Shown here in pieces: positions 9,446 to 16,590 of a stretch of 64,000 nt of DNA. The translations under genes and the position numbers were made by a program. The notes beneath the pieces were generated by a model, which worked only from the letters and a program-made list of their open reading frames with translations, was not told the origin of the DNA and searched no databases. The stretch is from CAVPPA01 sp963841325 (GTDB lineage: Bacteria > Patescibacteriota > Saccharimonadia > Saccharimonadales > UBA4665): positions 6,635-70,634 of the forward strand of contig CAWJBZ010000005.1 in NCBI GenBank assembly GCA_963841325.1, given 5' to 3'. Each line of letters begins with the position of its first letter. Position 1 is the first letter of the stretch.

Positions 9446-10036
9446 GTGTCCAGGAAACGAGTAATTATATTTAGTAGCTTATTTCTTTTGATAATTATTG
9501 CCTTTGTTGTTGGTCTGCATTTCATTAGCCGACTTAACCAACCGGCCCTAGGTGTTACGAATGTCAGTCAAGGAACGGTCGATAATCAAAATATAAGCTT
9601 TTCAGTTTCCTTAACTCCTAAGTTACAAAACACCAAATATGCCTCATATGATTACCCTTCCGGGTTAAATCTAAAAACGGGTACGCCAATTTATCCTCCA
9701 TCAGTCGCTACGCTAGACTACACTGTTAAAGATGTAGAAAGCTGGTTTTTAGCGGTAGATATTAGCAGCAATCCATCTGGAAATTTAAGCAATAATAGCG
9801 CTTATCTGGGTCGGATAGACAATCCTAGTGAATTTCACCAAAGCAATACCAACATAAATGGTCAACCGGTAATAATTATCACTGATACCCAGGCAGAAGG
9901 ATTTAGTCAAATAGCCTTTTTAGTTCATGATACTTGGCTGGCGACTGTTTCATTAATCGGCGATGACGTCAGTGGCACTCAGCCGCTGCAAACTAGTTTT
10001 AATATGATTCTGCAAACCTGGCATTGGCTGGTCTAA
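9446..10036 (+). CDS. Membrane-anchored extracellular protein, unknown
   Basis: The product has 196 residues from a GTG start: a basic N-terminus, one transmembrane helix ('VIIFSSLFLLIIIAFVVGL'), and an exposed domain of about 165 residues with the strand pattern of a small alpha/beta sandwich. There is no Shine-Dalgarno; a -10 box immediately upstream suggests a leaderless mRNA. The layout (one anchor, one compact domain, late 'W..L' segment) resembles the protein encoded at 23909, which sits at the other end of the surface-protein array. The two might be distant relatives bracketing the cluster, but this is a weak visual impression. The function is unknown. Confidence 0.55.
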   Translation: MSRKRVIIFSSLFLLIIIAFVVGLHFISRLNQPALGVTNVSQGTVDNQNISFSVSLTPKLQNTKYASYDYPSGLNLKTGTPIYPPSVATLDYTVKDVESWFLAVDISSNPSGNLSNNSAYLGRIDNPSEFHQSNTNINGQPVIIITDTQAEGFSQIAFLVHDTWLATVSLIGDDVSGTQPLQTSFNMILQTWHWLV

Positions 10037-10048
10037 AACTACCCCGTG

Positions 10049-10054
10049 TATAAT
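10049..10054 (+). promoter_or_regulatory. -10 box, leaderless start of the first array gene
   Basis: A perfect TATAAT lies 7 bases before the ATG at 10062. A weak TTGGCT lies 19 bases upstream of it. Transcription would start at or within a base or two of the ATG. Confidence 0.55.
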
Positions 10055-10061
10055 AAAGCTT

Positions 10062-11078
10062 ATGCGTATGTGGGGACCATTTGTCTTAGCTGCAGGCCTC
10101 CTGTTTGCCTCCTTTTCATCTAGTAGCACTTATTCATTAAAAAGCTATAGCATCGGGCCGGGTGGTACCAACAGCGCCACCTCCAATACTTACCAAGCCC
10201 AGACTACAGTCGGCGAGCAAGCTAATGGCAGCAGCTCCAGTACTACTTATACTTCCGGAAACGGCTCGATTCAAGCCGAACAGCTTAACGTACCCGTTGC
10301 CCCGACCCTCAGTAACGGTTCGAACACTTATTACAATATGCTGAACTTTACTATCAACACCACTAATGAGCCATCTGATGCCACTTATGCCATAGCTGTT
10401 TCCACTACTAGTAATTTTGCGACAACTTATTATATCCAAGCTTCCGATCTGCTCGGTTCCGGCCAGGTTTATCAATCCTGTTCGTCCTGGGGTAGTGGAT
10501 GTAGTAATAACCTAGGCGGCCTAGCTGTCAATACCACCTATTATTTCAAAGTCGCTGCTATGGAGGGAAAGTTTACTAATACCGAATTTGGTGCAGTCGC
10601 TTCGGTATCAACCGTTAATCCCTCGATCACTTTTTCAGTATTACCTAGTTCCTATAGTTTGGGAACTTTTGTTCCTAATACTATCGTCACCAGTAATAAC
10701 CTGTCATTCACTTTCGCCACTAATGCCGTATCGGGAGGTAATGTCTATGTTTATGGCCAGAATGGCGGGTTTAAAAGTTCCACTTATACAATTGCAGCAG
10801 TCAGCGCTAACTTAGCTACTCAGTCGGAAGGCTTTGGAGTTCAAGGAACCAATCCCGGAGAATCATCTGGTGGGCCGCTTTCGGTTGTTAGCCCCTATAA
10901 TGGTACGGGCAACACGGTAGGTATAGAATCAAGCAACCCGGCAAATATTTTTACTACTTCCTATCCAATTGTCGGCGGCACCGCCAATGCCAATGTTCAG
11001 GTTAAAGCTGCTTATACCGACCCAACTTCTAGTAGTTATCAGGAAGTTCTGACTTTCGTGGCTTCAGCCAGCTTTTAA
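10062..11078 (+). CDS. Secreted fibronectin-III-like protein with WxL-like C-terminus
   Basis: A short signal peptide (residues 1-20, 'GPFVLAAGLLFASFSSSS') is followed by a Ser/Thr/Gly region. An FnIII-like domain spans about 75-185 ('VPVAPTLSNG' to 'TTYYFKVAAM'). The C-terminal domain of about 150 residues begins 'ITFSVLPSSYSLGTF' and closes with 'YQEVLTFVASASF'. This closing strand and the terminal 'SF' resemble the ends of the two following proteins ('YNDTVTLVGAGSF'), so the C-terminal domains are probably the same fold, comparable with WxL cell-wall-binding domains. There is no membrane anchor. It is the first gene of the surface array and probably a secreted surface component. Confidence 0.65.
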   Translation: MRMWGPFVLAAGLLFASFSSSSTYSLKSYSIGPGGTNSATSNTYQAQTTVGEQANGSSSSTTYTSGNGSIQAEQLNVPVAPTLSNGSNTYYNMLNFTINTTNEPSDATYAIAVSTTSNFATTYYIQASDLLGSGQVYQSCSSWGSGCSNNLGGLAVNTTYYFKVAAMEGKFTNTEFGAVASVSTVNPSITFSVLPSSYSLGTFVPNTIVTSNNLSFTFATNAVSGGNVYVYGQNGGFKSSTYTIAAVSANLATQSEGFGVQGTNPGESSGGPLSVVSPYNGTGNTVGIESSNPANIFTTSYPIVGGTANANVQVKAAYTDPTSSSYQEVLTFVASASF

Positions 11079-11103
11079 ATTTTCCATAAGCTATAGCCAA
11101 TCA

Positions 11104-11132
11104 TTGACAAACCCCAATAGTTACATTACGCT
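11104..11132 (+). promoter_or_regulatory. Promoter of the first WxL-like gene
   Basis: TTGACA (11104-11109), a 17-base spacer and TACGCT (11127-11132) lie 20 bases before the ATG. The element shares the 'CAATCATTGACAAA' block and 'GTTACATTA' with the promoter at 12248, so promoter and gene were duplicated together. Confidence 0.6.
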
Positions 11133-11152
11133 TATGATGAATAACCTGTTAT

Positions 11153-12196
11153 ATGAAACAAAGACATTTATGGCCTAAATTAAAAGTTTCGTTCATATTA
11201 GCTATGTTATTTGGTCTGTTGACTGTCTATGTTACTGGTTGGCAGCCAGTATTTGCTGGCACTCTTACCAAATCAACTATTTTGGAAACTAATATGGTAG
11301 CCGGTCAGACTACCAATATCGCCATTTTATTTACTTCTGCAACTACTGGAGGTACTAACGTTAGTGTTAACTTATCTAATTTATCAACCAGTTTAGTTAG
11401 TACTGGATTAACGGTGAGTGGCGCATCTCTAAACGGCTGTCAAGGAGCTAACGGCATATTTTCAGGTACTATAACTGCTATTACCGGTAGTTCACCAAGT
11501 GATGGATCGGGTATAGTAACTTTTACTTCTTCATCGACCTTTGCATCCGGTACTAGCTACTGTACGATTATTACCGCAACCGGTGGATTAATGACTAACC
11601 CTGCAGCTAACGCGTACACTGCTACAATTACTGCCGGTTCAGACAGTCAAACTCAAGGACTAGACGTAATCTCTAGCGATACTTACACAATATCTGGCAC
11701 TATCGCTCAGACATTTACCATGTCCCTGGGAAGCGGTTCCGACACATTTACCGGTAATCTATCTTCCACTACCTATACCACCACAAGCGGTGAAACAGTA
11801 ACCATTAACACCAATGCTGGTTCAGGCTGGATGTTATGGGCAGCTGATGCTAATGCGGGTCTATATTCCTCAACTAAGACCCAATACGTAAATAGTGTGG
11901 CAGTCGGATCACTAGATGATATGTCCACCGGCTCTTATGTTGGTCATAACGCTTTTGCTGTTGGGGTAACCTCTGTTACTACTGGTTCGGCAGCGACTAA
12001 CTACAACGATTCCACTGGTCATAGTGGTGGTGGCATAACTGCTACGACTACCGGTTTTCAACAGATTGCATCAAACAACGCCGCTTCTGCTAACGATGCT
12101 GTGGTTGTGAAACTCATCGCCGATATTGCCGCTACTGATCCGGCATCTAATGACTACAACGACACCGTAACACTAGTTGGTGCTGGCAGTTTCTAG
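11153..12196 (+). CDS. Secreted WxL-like surface protein, copy 1
   Basis: A signal peptide (residues 1-36, ending 'PVFAGTLTKS') leads to two beta-rich domains. The N-terminal one (about 36-180) has 'GTSYCTIITATG'. The C-terminal one (about 182-347) starts 'TFTMSLGSGSDTFTG', contains 'GSGWMLWAADANAGL' and ends 'YNDTVTLVGAGSF'. The W-M-L near the first third and the closing strand match the positions of conserved elements in WxL peptidoglycan-binding domains. This is a remote resemblance only, and the classical second 'WTL' motif is missing. The next gene is a paralogue with almost the same C-terminal domain but a clearly different N-terminal domain. DUF916-like genes follow. It could equally be a pilin-like fibre subunit. 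Confidence 0.65.
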   Translation: MKQRHLWPKLKVSFILAMLFGLLTVYVTGWQPVFAGTLTKSTILETNMVAGQTTNIAILFTSATTGGTNVSVNLSNLSTSLVSTGLTVSGASLNGCQGANGIFSGTITAITGSSPSDGSGIVTFTSSSTFASGTSYCTIITATGGLMTNPAANAYTATITAGSDSQTQGLDVISSDTYTISGTIAQTFTMSLGSGSDTFTGNLSSTTYTTTSGETVTINTNAGSGWMLWAADANAGLYSSTKTQYVNSVAVGSLDDMSTGSYVGHNAFAVGVTSVTTGSAATNYNDSTGHSGGGITATTTGFQQIASNNAASANDAVVVKLIADIAATDPASNDYNDTVTLVGAGSF

Positions 12197-12247
12197 AAAA
12201 TAAATTAGCTAATTAACGATTTTGATTATTTTTACACAGCTCAATCA

Positions 12248-12276
12248 TTGACAAAGCATAAGCGTTACATTATTCT
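12248..12276 (+). promoter_or_regulatory. Promoter of the second WxL-like gene
   Basis: A consensus TTGACA (12248-12253), exactly 17 bases of spacer and TATTCT (12271-12276) lie 18 bases before the ATG. This is one of the best sigma-70-type promoters in the window. It is a sequence cousin of the promoter at 11104. Confidence 0.7.
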
Positions 12277-12294
12277 GGTGATGAACTGTTAAAA

Positions 12295-13350
12295 ATGAAA
12301 CAAATAGGTATCCGGTCAAAATTAAAGCTATCGCTCTTCTTGGCGATAATTACTGGGTTGTTAACTGTTTATGTGACCGGGTGGCAATCAGTATTCGCCG
12401 GTACTTTAACACAAACTTCCGTTGTGGAAACTAATATGGTTGCCAGCGGAGCAGGCAGTGTATTTATTGAATTTAAAACAGCCGGTGACGCATCAGGCAC
12501 GTCGGCAAGTGTTAATTTCTCCGGAATAACCGGCGTTACTTTAGCAACAGGCGCGAATACAACTGTAAATGGATCGTCCTTGAACGGATGCGGCACTGCT
12601 GGCACTGGCATATTTCCTGGCGCTACTGCTATTAATGGCAGTAGTCCAAGTACTTCAGCTGGTACATTGACCTTTACATCTGGAACATCTTTCGCAGCTT
12701 CCACTTTATATTGCACGGTCATCACGGCCACCGGCAGCTTTATTACCAACGGGGCAGCAGGAACTTATCCAGTAGTACTAACAATGGGTGGAGATACGCA
12801 AACGGATGGTGTTGATGTTATCTCCAGTGACACTTACACTATATCCGGGACGGTTCCATCTAGTTTTACTATGTCCCTGGGTAGTGGTAGCGATACATTT
12901 ACTGGTAATCTATCTTCCACTACCTATACCACCACAAGCGGTGAGACAGTAACCATTAACACCAATTCCGGTTCAGGCTGGATGCTATGGGCAGCTGACG
13001 CCAACGCTGGTCTGTTATCATCAAGCAAGTCCCAAGCTGTGGCGAGCGTGGCAGTCGGAGCACTAGATGATTTGTCTACTGGCACTTATGAAGGGCATAA
13101 CGCTTTTGCTATTGGAGTAACATCTATTACTGCTGGTTCGGCAGCAACTAATTACAACGATTCTACCGGCCATTCTGGTGGCGGTATAACTGCCACGACA
13201 ACCGGTTTTCAACAGATTGCATCAGATAGCTCTTCTTACAGTAGTGCAGATAATGTTGTCGTAAAACTGATCGCCGATATTGCCGCTACTGATCCGGCAT
13301 CTAATGACTACAACGACACCGTAACATTAGTTGGCGCCGGTAGTTTCTAG
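12295..13350 (+). CDS. Secreted WxL-like surface protein, copy 2
   Basis: This 351-residue paralogue of the upstream protein has the same signal peptide core ('LLTVYVTGWQ.VFAGTLT') and the same two-domain plan. The C-terminal domains are nearly identical in sequence, including long stretches of identical DNA around 12905-12955 and at the 3' end. The N-terminal domain shares only scattered positions with copy 1. The pattern suggests a conserved attachment or assembly domain and a variable exposed domain. It has its own promoter. The promoter of the following gene lies partly within its last codons. Confidence 0.65.
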   Translation: MKQIGIRSKLKLSLFLAIITGLLTVYVTGWQSVFAGTLTQTSVVETNMVASGAGSVFIEFKTAGDASGTSASVNFSGITGVTLATGANTTVNGSSLNGCGTAGTGIFPGATAINGSSPSTSAGTLTFTSGTSFAASTLYCTVITATGSFITNGAAGTYPVVLTMGGDTQTDGVDVISSDTYTISGTVPSSFTMSLGSGSDTFTGNLSSTTYTTTSGETVTINTNSGSGWMLWAADANAGLLSSSKSQAVASVAVGALDDLSTGTYEGHNAFAIGVTSITAGSAATNYNDSTGHSGGGITATTTGFQQIASDSSSYSSADNVVVKLIADIAATDPASNDYNDTVTLVGAGSF

Positions 13351-13359
13351 TCGTATAGT
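13331..13359 (+). promoter_or_regulatory. Promoter of the first DUF916-like gene, overlapping the previous coding end
   Basis: TTGGCG (13331-13336), a 17-base spacer and TATAGT (13354-13359) precede the ATG at 13368 by only 8 bases, predicting a leaderless mRNA. The -35 box lies inside the last codons of the preceding gene. Confidence 0.6.
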
Positions 13360-13367
13360 AAAGTAGT

Positions 13368-14435
13368 ATGAAAATAACAGCGCTTGGTATCGCTGTTGTT
13401 GTTTTGGGTGTGATAGCTTCTACGACACCGAGTGGGGCAGCAACAGGTAACGGCAGCAGTTTAACGACATCCCCGGTGGCGGTTAACTTAGTTATTAAAC
13501 CCGGCACTTCGACCACTACTACGTTACAAATAATGAACAATAACCTGCAGTCAGCGCAGATAGCGACACGGGTTGAGCTGTTCAGCGCTTATGGTACTAG
13601 CGGTCAGGCAGCCATTACCACTCCCTCAGCGGCTAATTCGTCTACCAATTGGGTGACTTTATCCCCGGCCTCGTTTACTGCCCAACCAGGGGTCTGGACA
13701 TCCATCAAGATGACTATTTCCCTGCCACCTTCAGCCTCACTGGGATATTACTATGCTGTCATGTTTGAACCACAGCTACCCTTTAATACTCCAGCACCAA
13801 ATACCAATACCATTAAAGGATCAAACGCTGTACTAGTGTTGGTAGATACCCACTCACCGAATGAACAGCGCCAACTGCAAGTTACTAATTTCAGCGTCAG
13901 CCAGCAGTTGTATGAATATCTGCCAGCCACCTTCTCGGTAACAGTCCATAACAGCGGCAACATCTACATACCTCCGCAGGCTAGTATTTACATCAGCCAA
14001 AACAGTAACTTCAGTTCATCATTAGCCACACTTGATGTCAACAAAGGCGCAGGTAACGTTCTGCCTAACTCCAGCCGCGTCTTCCAAGTGGAGTGGTCCG
14101 ACGGTTTTCCGGTATTTAACCCTAAGATTGTGGACGGGCAAATAGTCTACAGCAAAGGCAAAGCCGTAGAACAGTTGCAGTGGGACTTTACTAAGCTTAA
14201 CCGGTTCCGCTTTGGTAAGTACTATGCCAAGCTGACGCTGGTCTACAACACCGGCAGCCGTGATATACCGATCGTCGGGGTGGTGTCCTTCTGGGTGATC
14301 CCATGGAAATTAATGATCGGCATACCCCTAACATTAATCGCCTTGGCCTTTATACTAATCCGAGTTGGTATGTGGCTCGGGCAACGTAACTTGAAGCGTA
14401 AAATGCGCGCTAATTCTTCTCGGGTACAGCACTAA
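13368..14435 (+). CDS. DUF916-like membrane-anchored surface protein, copy A
   Basis: A signal peptide (residues 1-24) is followed by two Ig-like beta-sandwich domains: about 25-150, with 'WVTLSPASFTAQPGVW' and 'SLGYYYAVMF'; and about 160-305, with 'FSVTVHNSGNIYIPP' and 'GKYYAKLTLVY'. A transmembrane helix ('MIGIPLTLIALAFILI') and a basic cytoplasmic tail follow. This plan matches DUF916/DUF3324 proteins, which bridge WxL proteins and the cell surface. From codon 24 to just before the helix, the DNA is the same as in the next gene except for one base. Only the signal peptide and the anchor differ. The domain assignment is by architecture and motif, not by search. Confidence 0.7.
   Translation: MKITALGIAVVVLGVIASTTPSGAATGNGSSLTTSPVAVNLVIKPGTSTTTTLQIMNNNLQSAQIATRVELFSAYGTSGQAAITTPSAANSSTNWVTLSPASFTAQPGVWTSIKMTISLPPSASLGYYYAVMFEPQLPFNTPAPNTNTIKGSNAVLVLVDTHSPNEQRQLQVTNFSVSQQLYEYLPATFSVTVHNSGNIYIPPQASIYISQNSNFSSSLATLDVNKGAGNVLPNSSRVFQVEWSDGFPVFNPKIVDGQIVYSKGKAVEQLQWDFTKLNRFRFGKYYAKLTLVYNTGSRDIPIVGVVSFWVIPWKLMIGIPLTLIALAFILIRVGMWLGQRNLKRKMRANSSRVQH
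13437..14308 (+). repeat. 872-bp direct repeat, copy 1 (partner 14566-15437)
   Basis: Reading the two blocks at a constant offset of 1129 bases shows one difference, G at 13926 against A at 15055, which changes Ala to Thr. The block covers exactly the exposed part of the DUF916-like proteins and stops at the conserved 'IPWK' before the membrane helix. Confidence 0.9.
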
Positions 14436-14436
14436 T

Positions 14437-15549
14437 ATGACAATATACACACAGAATGCTAAGACAACTATCAGATCAGTAATATTAAATAGTTTAAGAC
14501 TGGTTGCCTTTATTTTAACTGTCAGTCTGCTGGCAGTTCTGGCTGTTTCAGATACGGCAGTCCGGGCAGCAACAGGTAACGGCAGCAGTTTAACGACATC
14601 CCCGGTGGCGGTTAACTTAGTTATTAAACCCGGCACTTCGACCACTACTACGTTACAAATAATGAACAATAACCTGCAGTCAGCGCAGATAGCGACACGG
14701 GTTGAGCTGTTCAGCGCTTATGGTACTAGCGGTCAGGCAGCCATTACCACTCCCTCAGCGGCTAATTCGTCTACCAATTGGGTGACTTTATCCCCGGCCT
14801 CGTTTACTGCCCAACCAGGGGTCTGGACATCCATCAAGATGACTATTTCCCTGCCACCTTCAGCCTCACTGGGATATTACTATGCTGTCATGTTTGAACC
14901 ACAGCTACCCTTTAATACTCCAGCACCAAATACCAATACCATTAAAGGATCAAACGCTGTACTAGTGTTGGTAGATACCCACTCACCGAATGAACAGCGC
15001 CAACTGCAAGTTACTAATTTCAGCGTCAGCCAGCAGTTGTATGAATATCTGCCAACCACCTTCTCGGTAACAGTCCATAACAGCGGCAACATCTACATAC
15101 CTCCGCAGGCTAGTATTTACATCAGCCAAAACAGTAACTTCAGTTCATCATTAGCCACACTTGATGTCAACAAAGGCGCAGGTAACGTTCTGCCTAACTC
15201 CAGCCGCGTCTTCCAAGTGGAGTGGTCCGACGGTTTTCCGGTATTTAACCCTAAGATTGTGGACGGGCAAATAGTCTACAGCAAAGGCAAAGCCGTAGAA
15301 CAGTTGCAGTGGGACTTTACTAAGCTTAACCGGTTCCGCTTTGGTAAGTACTATGCCAAGCTGACGCTGGTCTACAACACCGGCAGCCGTGATATACCGA
15401 TCGTCGGGGTGGTGTCCTTCTGGGTGATCCCATGGAAGCTGTTAATTGGGATGGTCATTGTACTGGCATTACTGCTAGTAGGTGTCTGGTCAGTTGGCCG
15501 AACGGTAATTAAAAGTATTCGGCGGTCGTTACGTCGGAGAAAAAAATGA
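14437..15549 (+). CDS. DUF916-like membrane-anchored surface protein, copy B
   Basis: The product has 370 residues. The exposed two-domain part is the same as copy A apart from one Ala-to-Thr change. The N-terminus is an unrelated, longer signal sequence ('MTIYTQNAKTTIRSVILN...') and the C-terminal helix and Arg/Lys-rich tail ('RRSLRRRKK') are unrelated too. The start codon follows the upstream stop after one base, and the gene overlaps the next by four bases (ATGA), so the three genes form a translationally coupled unit. The identical ectodomain on two different anchors suggests that both copies present the same binding surface in two membrane contexts, or that gene conversion is very recent. 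Confidence 0.7.
   Translation: MTIYTQNAKTTIRSVILNSLRLVAFILTVSLLAVLAVSDTAVRAATGNGSSLTTSPVAVNLVIKPGTSTTTTLQIMNNNLQSAQIATRVELFSAYGTSGQAAITTPSAANSSTNWVTLSPASFTAQPGVWTSIKMTISLPPSASLGYYYAVMFEPQLPFNTPAPNTNTIKGSNAVLVLVDTHSPNEQRQLQVTNFSVSQQLYEYLPTTFSVTVHNSGNIYIPPQASIYISQNSNFSSSLATLDVNKGAGNVLPNSSRVFQVEWSDGFPVFNPKIVDGQIVYSKGKAVEQLQWDFTKLNRFRFGKYYAKLTLVYNTGSRDIPIVGVVSFWVIPWKLLIGMVIVLALLLVGVWSVGRTVIKSIRRSLRRRKK
14566..15437 (+). repeat. 872-bp direct repeat, copy 2 (partner 13437-14308)
   Basis: This is the second copy of the DUF916-like ectodomain block, at a constant offset of 1129 bases from copy 1. Confidence 0.9.
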
Positions 15550-16505
15550 AGCGGTGTTTAATAATTATCAGCTGTTTGCTGAGTAGTTTCCTATCGTTGA
15601 TTTGGTTAGAACCGGTGGTCAGTGCAGCAGCGGTTCAGATTCGAGGGCTGTCGGTCTCGCCGGCCATTGAGCAACTGAACCTGACTGCTAATCAGCAAAC
15701 CGCCAGCTTTATCTGTCTGGTTACTAATAACACTGACACAACCTTAACACTAACTTATTCAGCCCAGGATTTTACCGCCCTCAATAATATTAGTGGGGGG
15801 ATCAGTTTTTTACCGAATAGTTCACCGAGTACTACTTATGGCCTGGCCGATTGGATTCGTTTTGGCGTTAATATGACTACTCTCGCCCCAAACGGCAGTC
15901 TAATTGTTCCAGTAACCATTATTAATACCGAGAACCTGTCACCGGGCGGCCATTATGCCGCAGTTAAATTTACGGCCAGTGCACCATTTCCCAACACTTC
16001 AGGAGATTATATTACCGCCAATGAGGTCGTTTCCACGCTGGTGTTTCTGACCACTTATGGGCACGTTATCCAGGCAGTGCGGCTCGAACCACTCCAATTG
16101 TCCTGGCTGACCTTACAAATACCCTCAAGTATCCATCTGGTTTTCGACAATATCGGCAATACCCAAACCGTGCCGCAAGGTTTAGTGACAATTAATAATC
16201 CTTTTCATCATGAAGTAGTTAAAGGCCTCATTAATATCGGTTCCGGCCTGGTGTTACCGGCTACCTCTAGGTTATATACTGTGTCACTAATTTCGAATCA
16301 TACGTTTAGCTATCCGGGCATCTACACCCTAAAGGTCAGCTATCAGCTGGCCGGCAGTCAATCTATTTCTACCATTACCAAGCATTTTCTATATATTAAT
16401 GAACCATTGGTTATCGGTGTGGCGGTAATAGTTGTGATAGTTATTTTTTGGTTGATTCGTCGTTACGGTTTACAGCGAATATACATCATCCGCCGCAAAG
16501 CATAA
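15546..16505 (+). CDS. DUF916-like membrane-anchored surface protein, divergent
   Basis: The product has 319 residues with the same plan as the two preceding proteins. It has a signal peptide ending 'VVSAAAVQI'. A first domain with 'GLSVSPAIEQLNLTANQ' and 'NLSPGGHYAAVKF' is closer to the textbook DUF916 sequence than the other two. A second Ig-like domain, a transmembrane helix and an Arg-rich tail 'IIRRKA' follow. The start codon overlaps the upstream stop (ATGA). The last codons ('RRKA', from about 16488) are the left border of a segment that is duplicated again at about 20208, so the giant-gene duplication started inside this gene's 3' end. Confidence 0.72.
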   Translation: MKRCLIIISCLLSSFLSLIWLEPVVSAAAVQIRGLSVSPAIEQLNLTANQQTASFICLVTNNTDTTLTLTYSAQDFTALNNISGGISFLPNSSPSTTYGLADWIRFGVNMTTLAPNGSLIVPVTIINTENLSPGGHYAAVKFTASAPFPNTSGDYITANEVVSTLVFLTTYGHVIQAVRLEPLQLSWLTLQIPSSIHLVFDNIGNTQTVPQGLVTINNPFHHEVVKGLINIGSGLVLPATSRLYTVSLISNHTFSYPGIYTLKVSYQLAGSQSISTITKHFLYINEPLVIGVAVIVVIVIFWLIRRYGLQRIYIIRRKA

Positions 16506-16590
16506 GTATATTGTTCACCGGTCAATCTGGTGCTATAGTAAAAAGCGTTAGAGTTAACATTTCGAATGTTGGGAAAACACAAATTTATCG
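16488..16590 (+). repeat. Left border of the giant-gene duplication (partner 20209-20311)
   Basis: The segment holding the codons for 'RRKA', the stop, the intergenic promoter and the first codons of the giant gene recurs with an offset of 3721 bases and few differences. At the second site the 'RRKA' codons are only a fossil, lying out of any gene after the stop of the first giant protein. This marks the breakpoint and shows copy 2 was inserted downstream of copy 1. Confidence 0.8.
16511..16539 (+). promoter_or_regulatory. Promoter of giant surface gene 1
   Basis: TTGTTC (16511-16516), a 17-base spacer and TATAGT (16534-16539) lie 26 bases before the ATG at 16566. The same promoter with one base change in the -35 box stands before the second copy. 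Confidence 0.6.
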
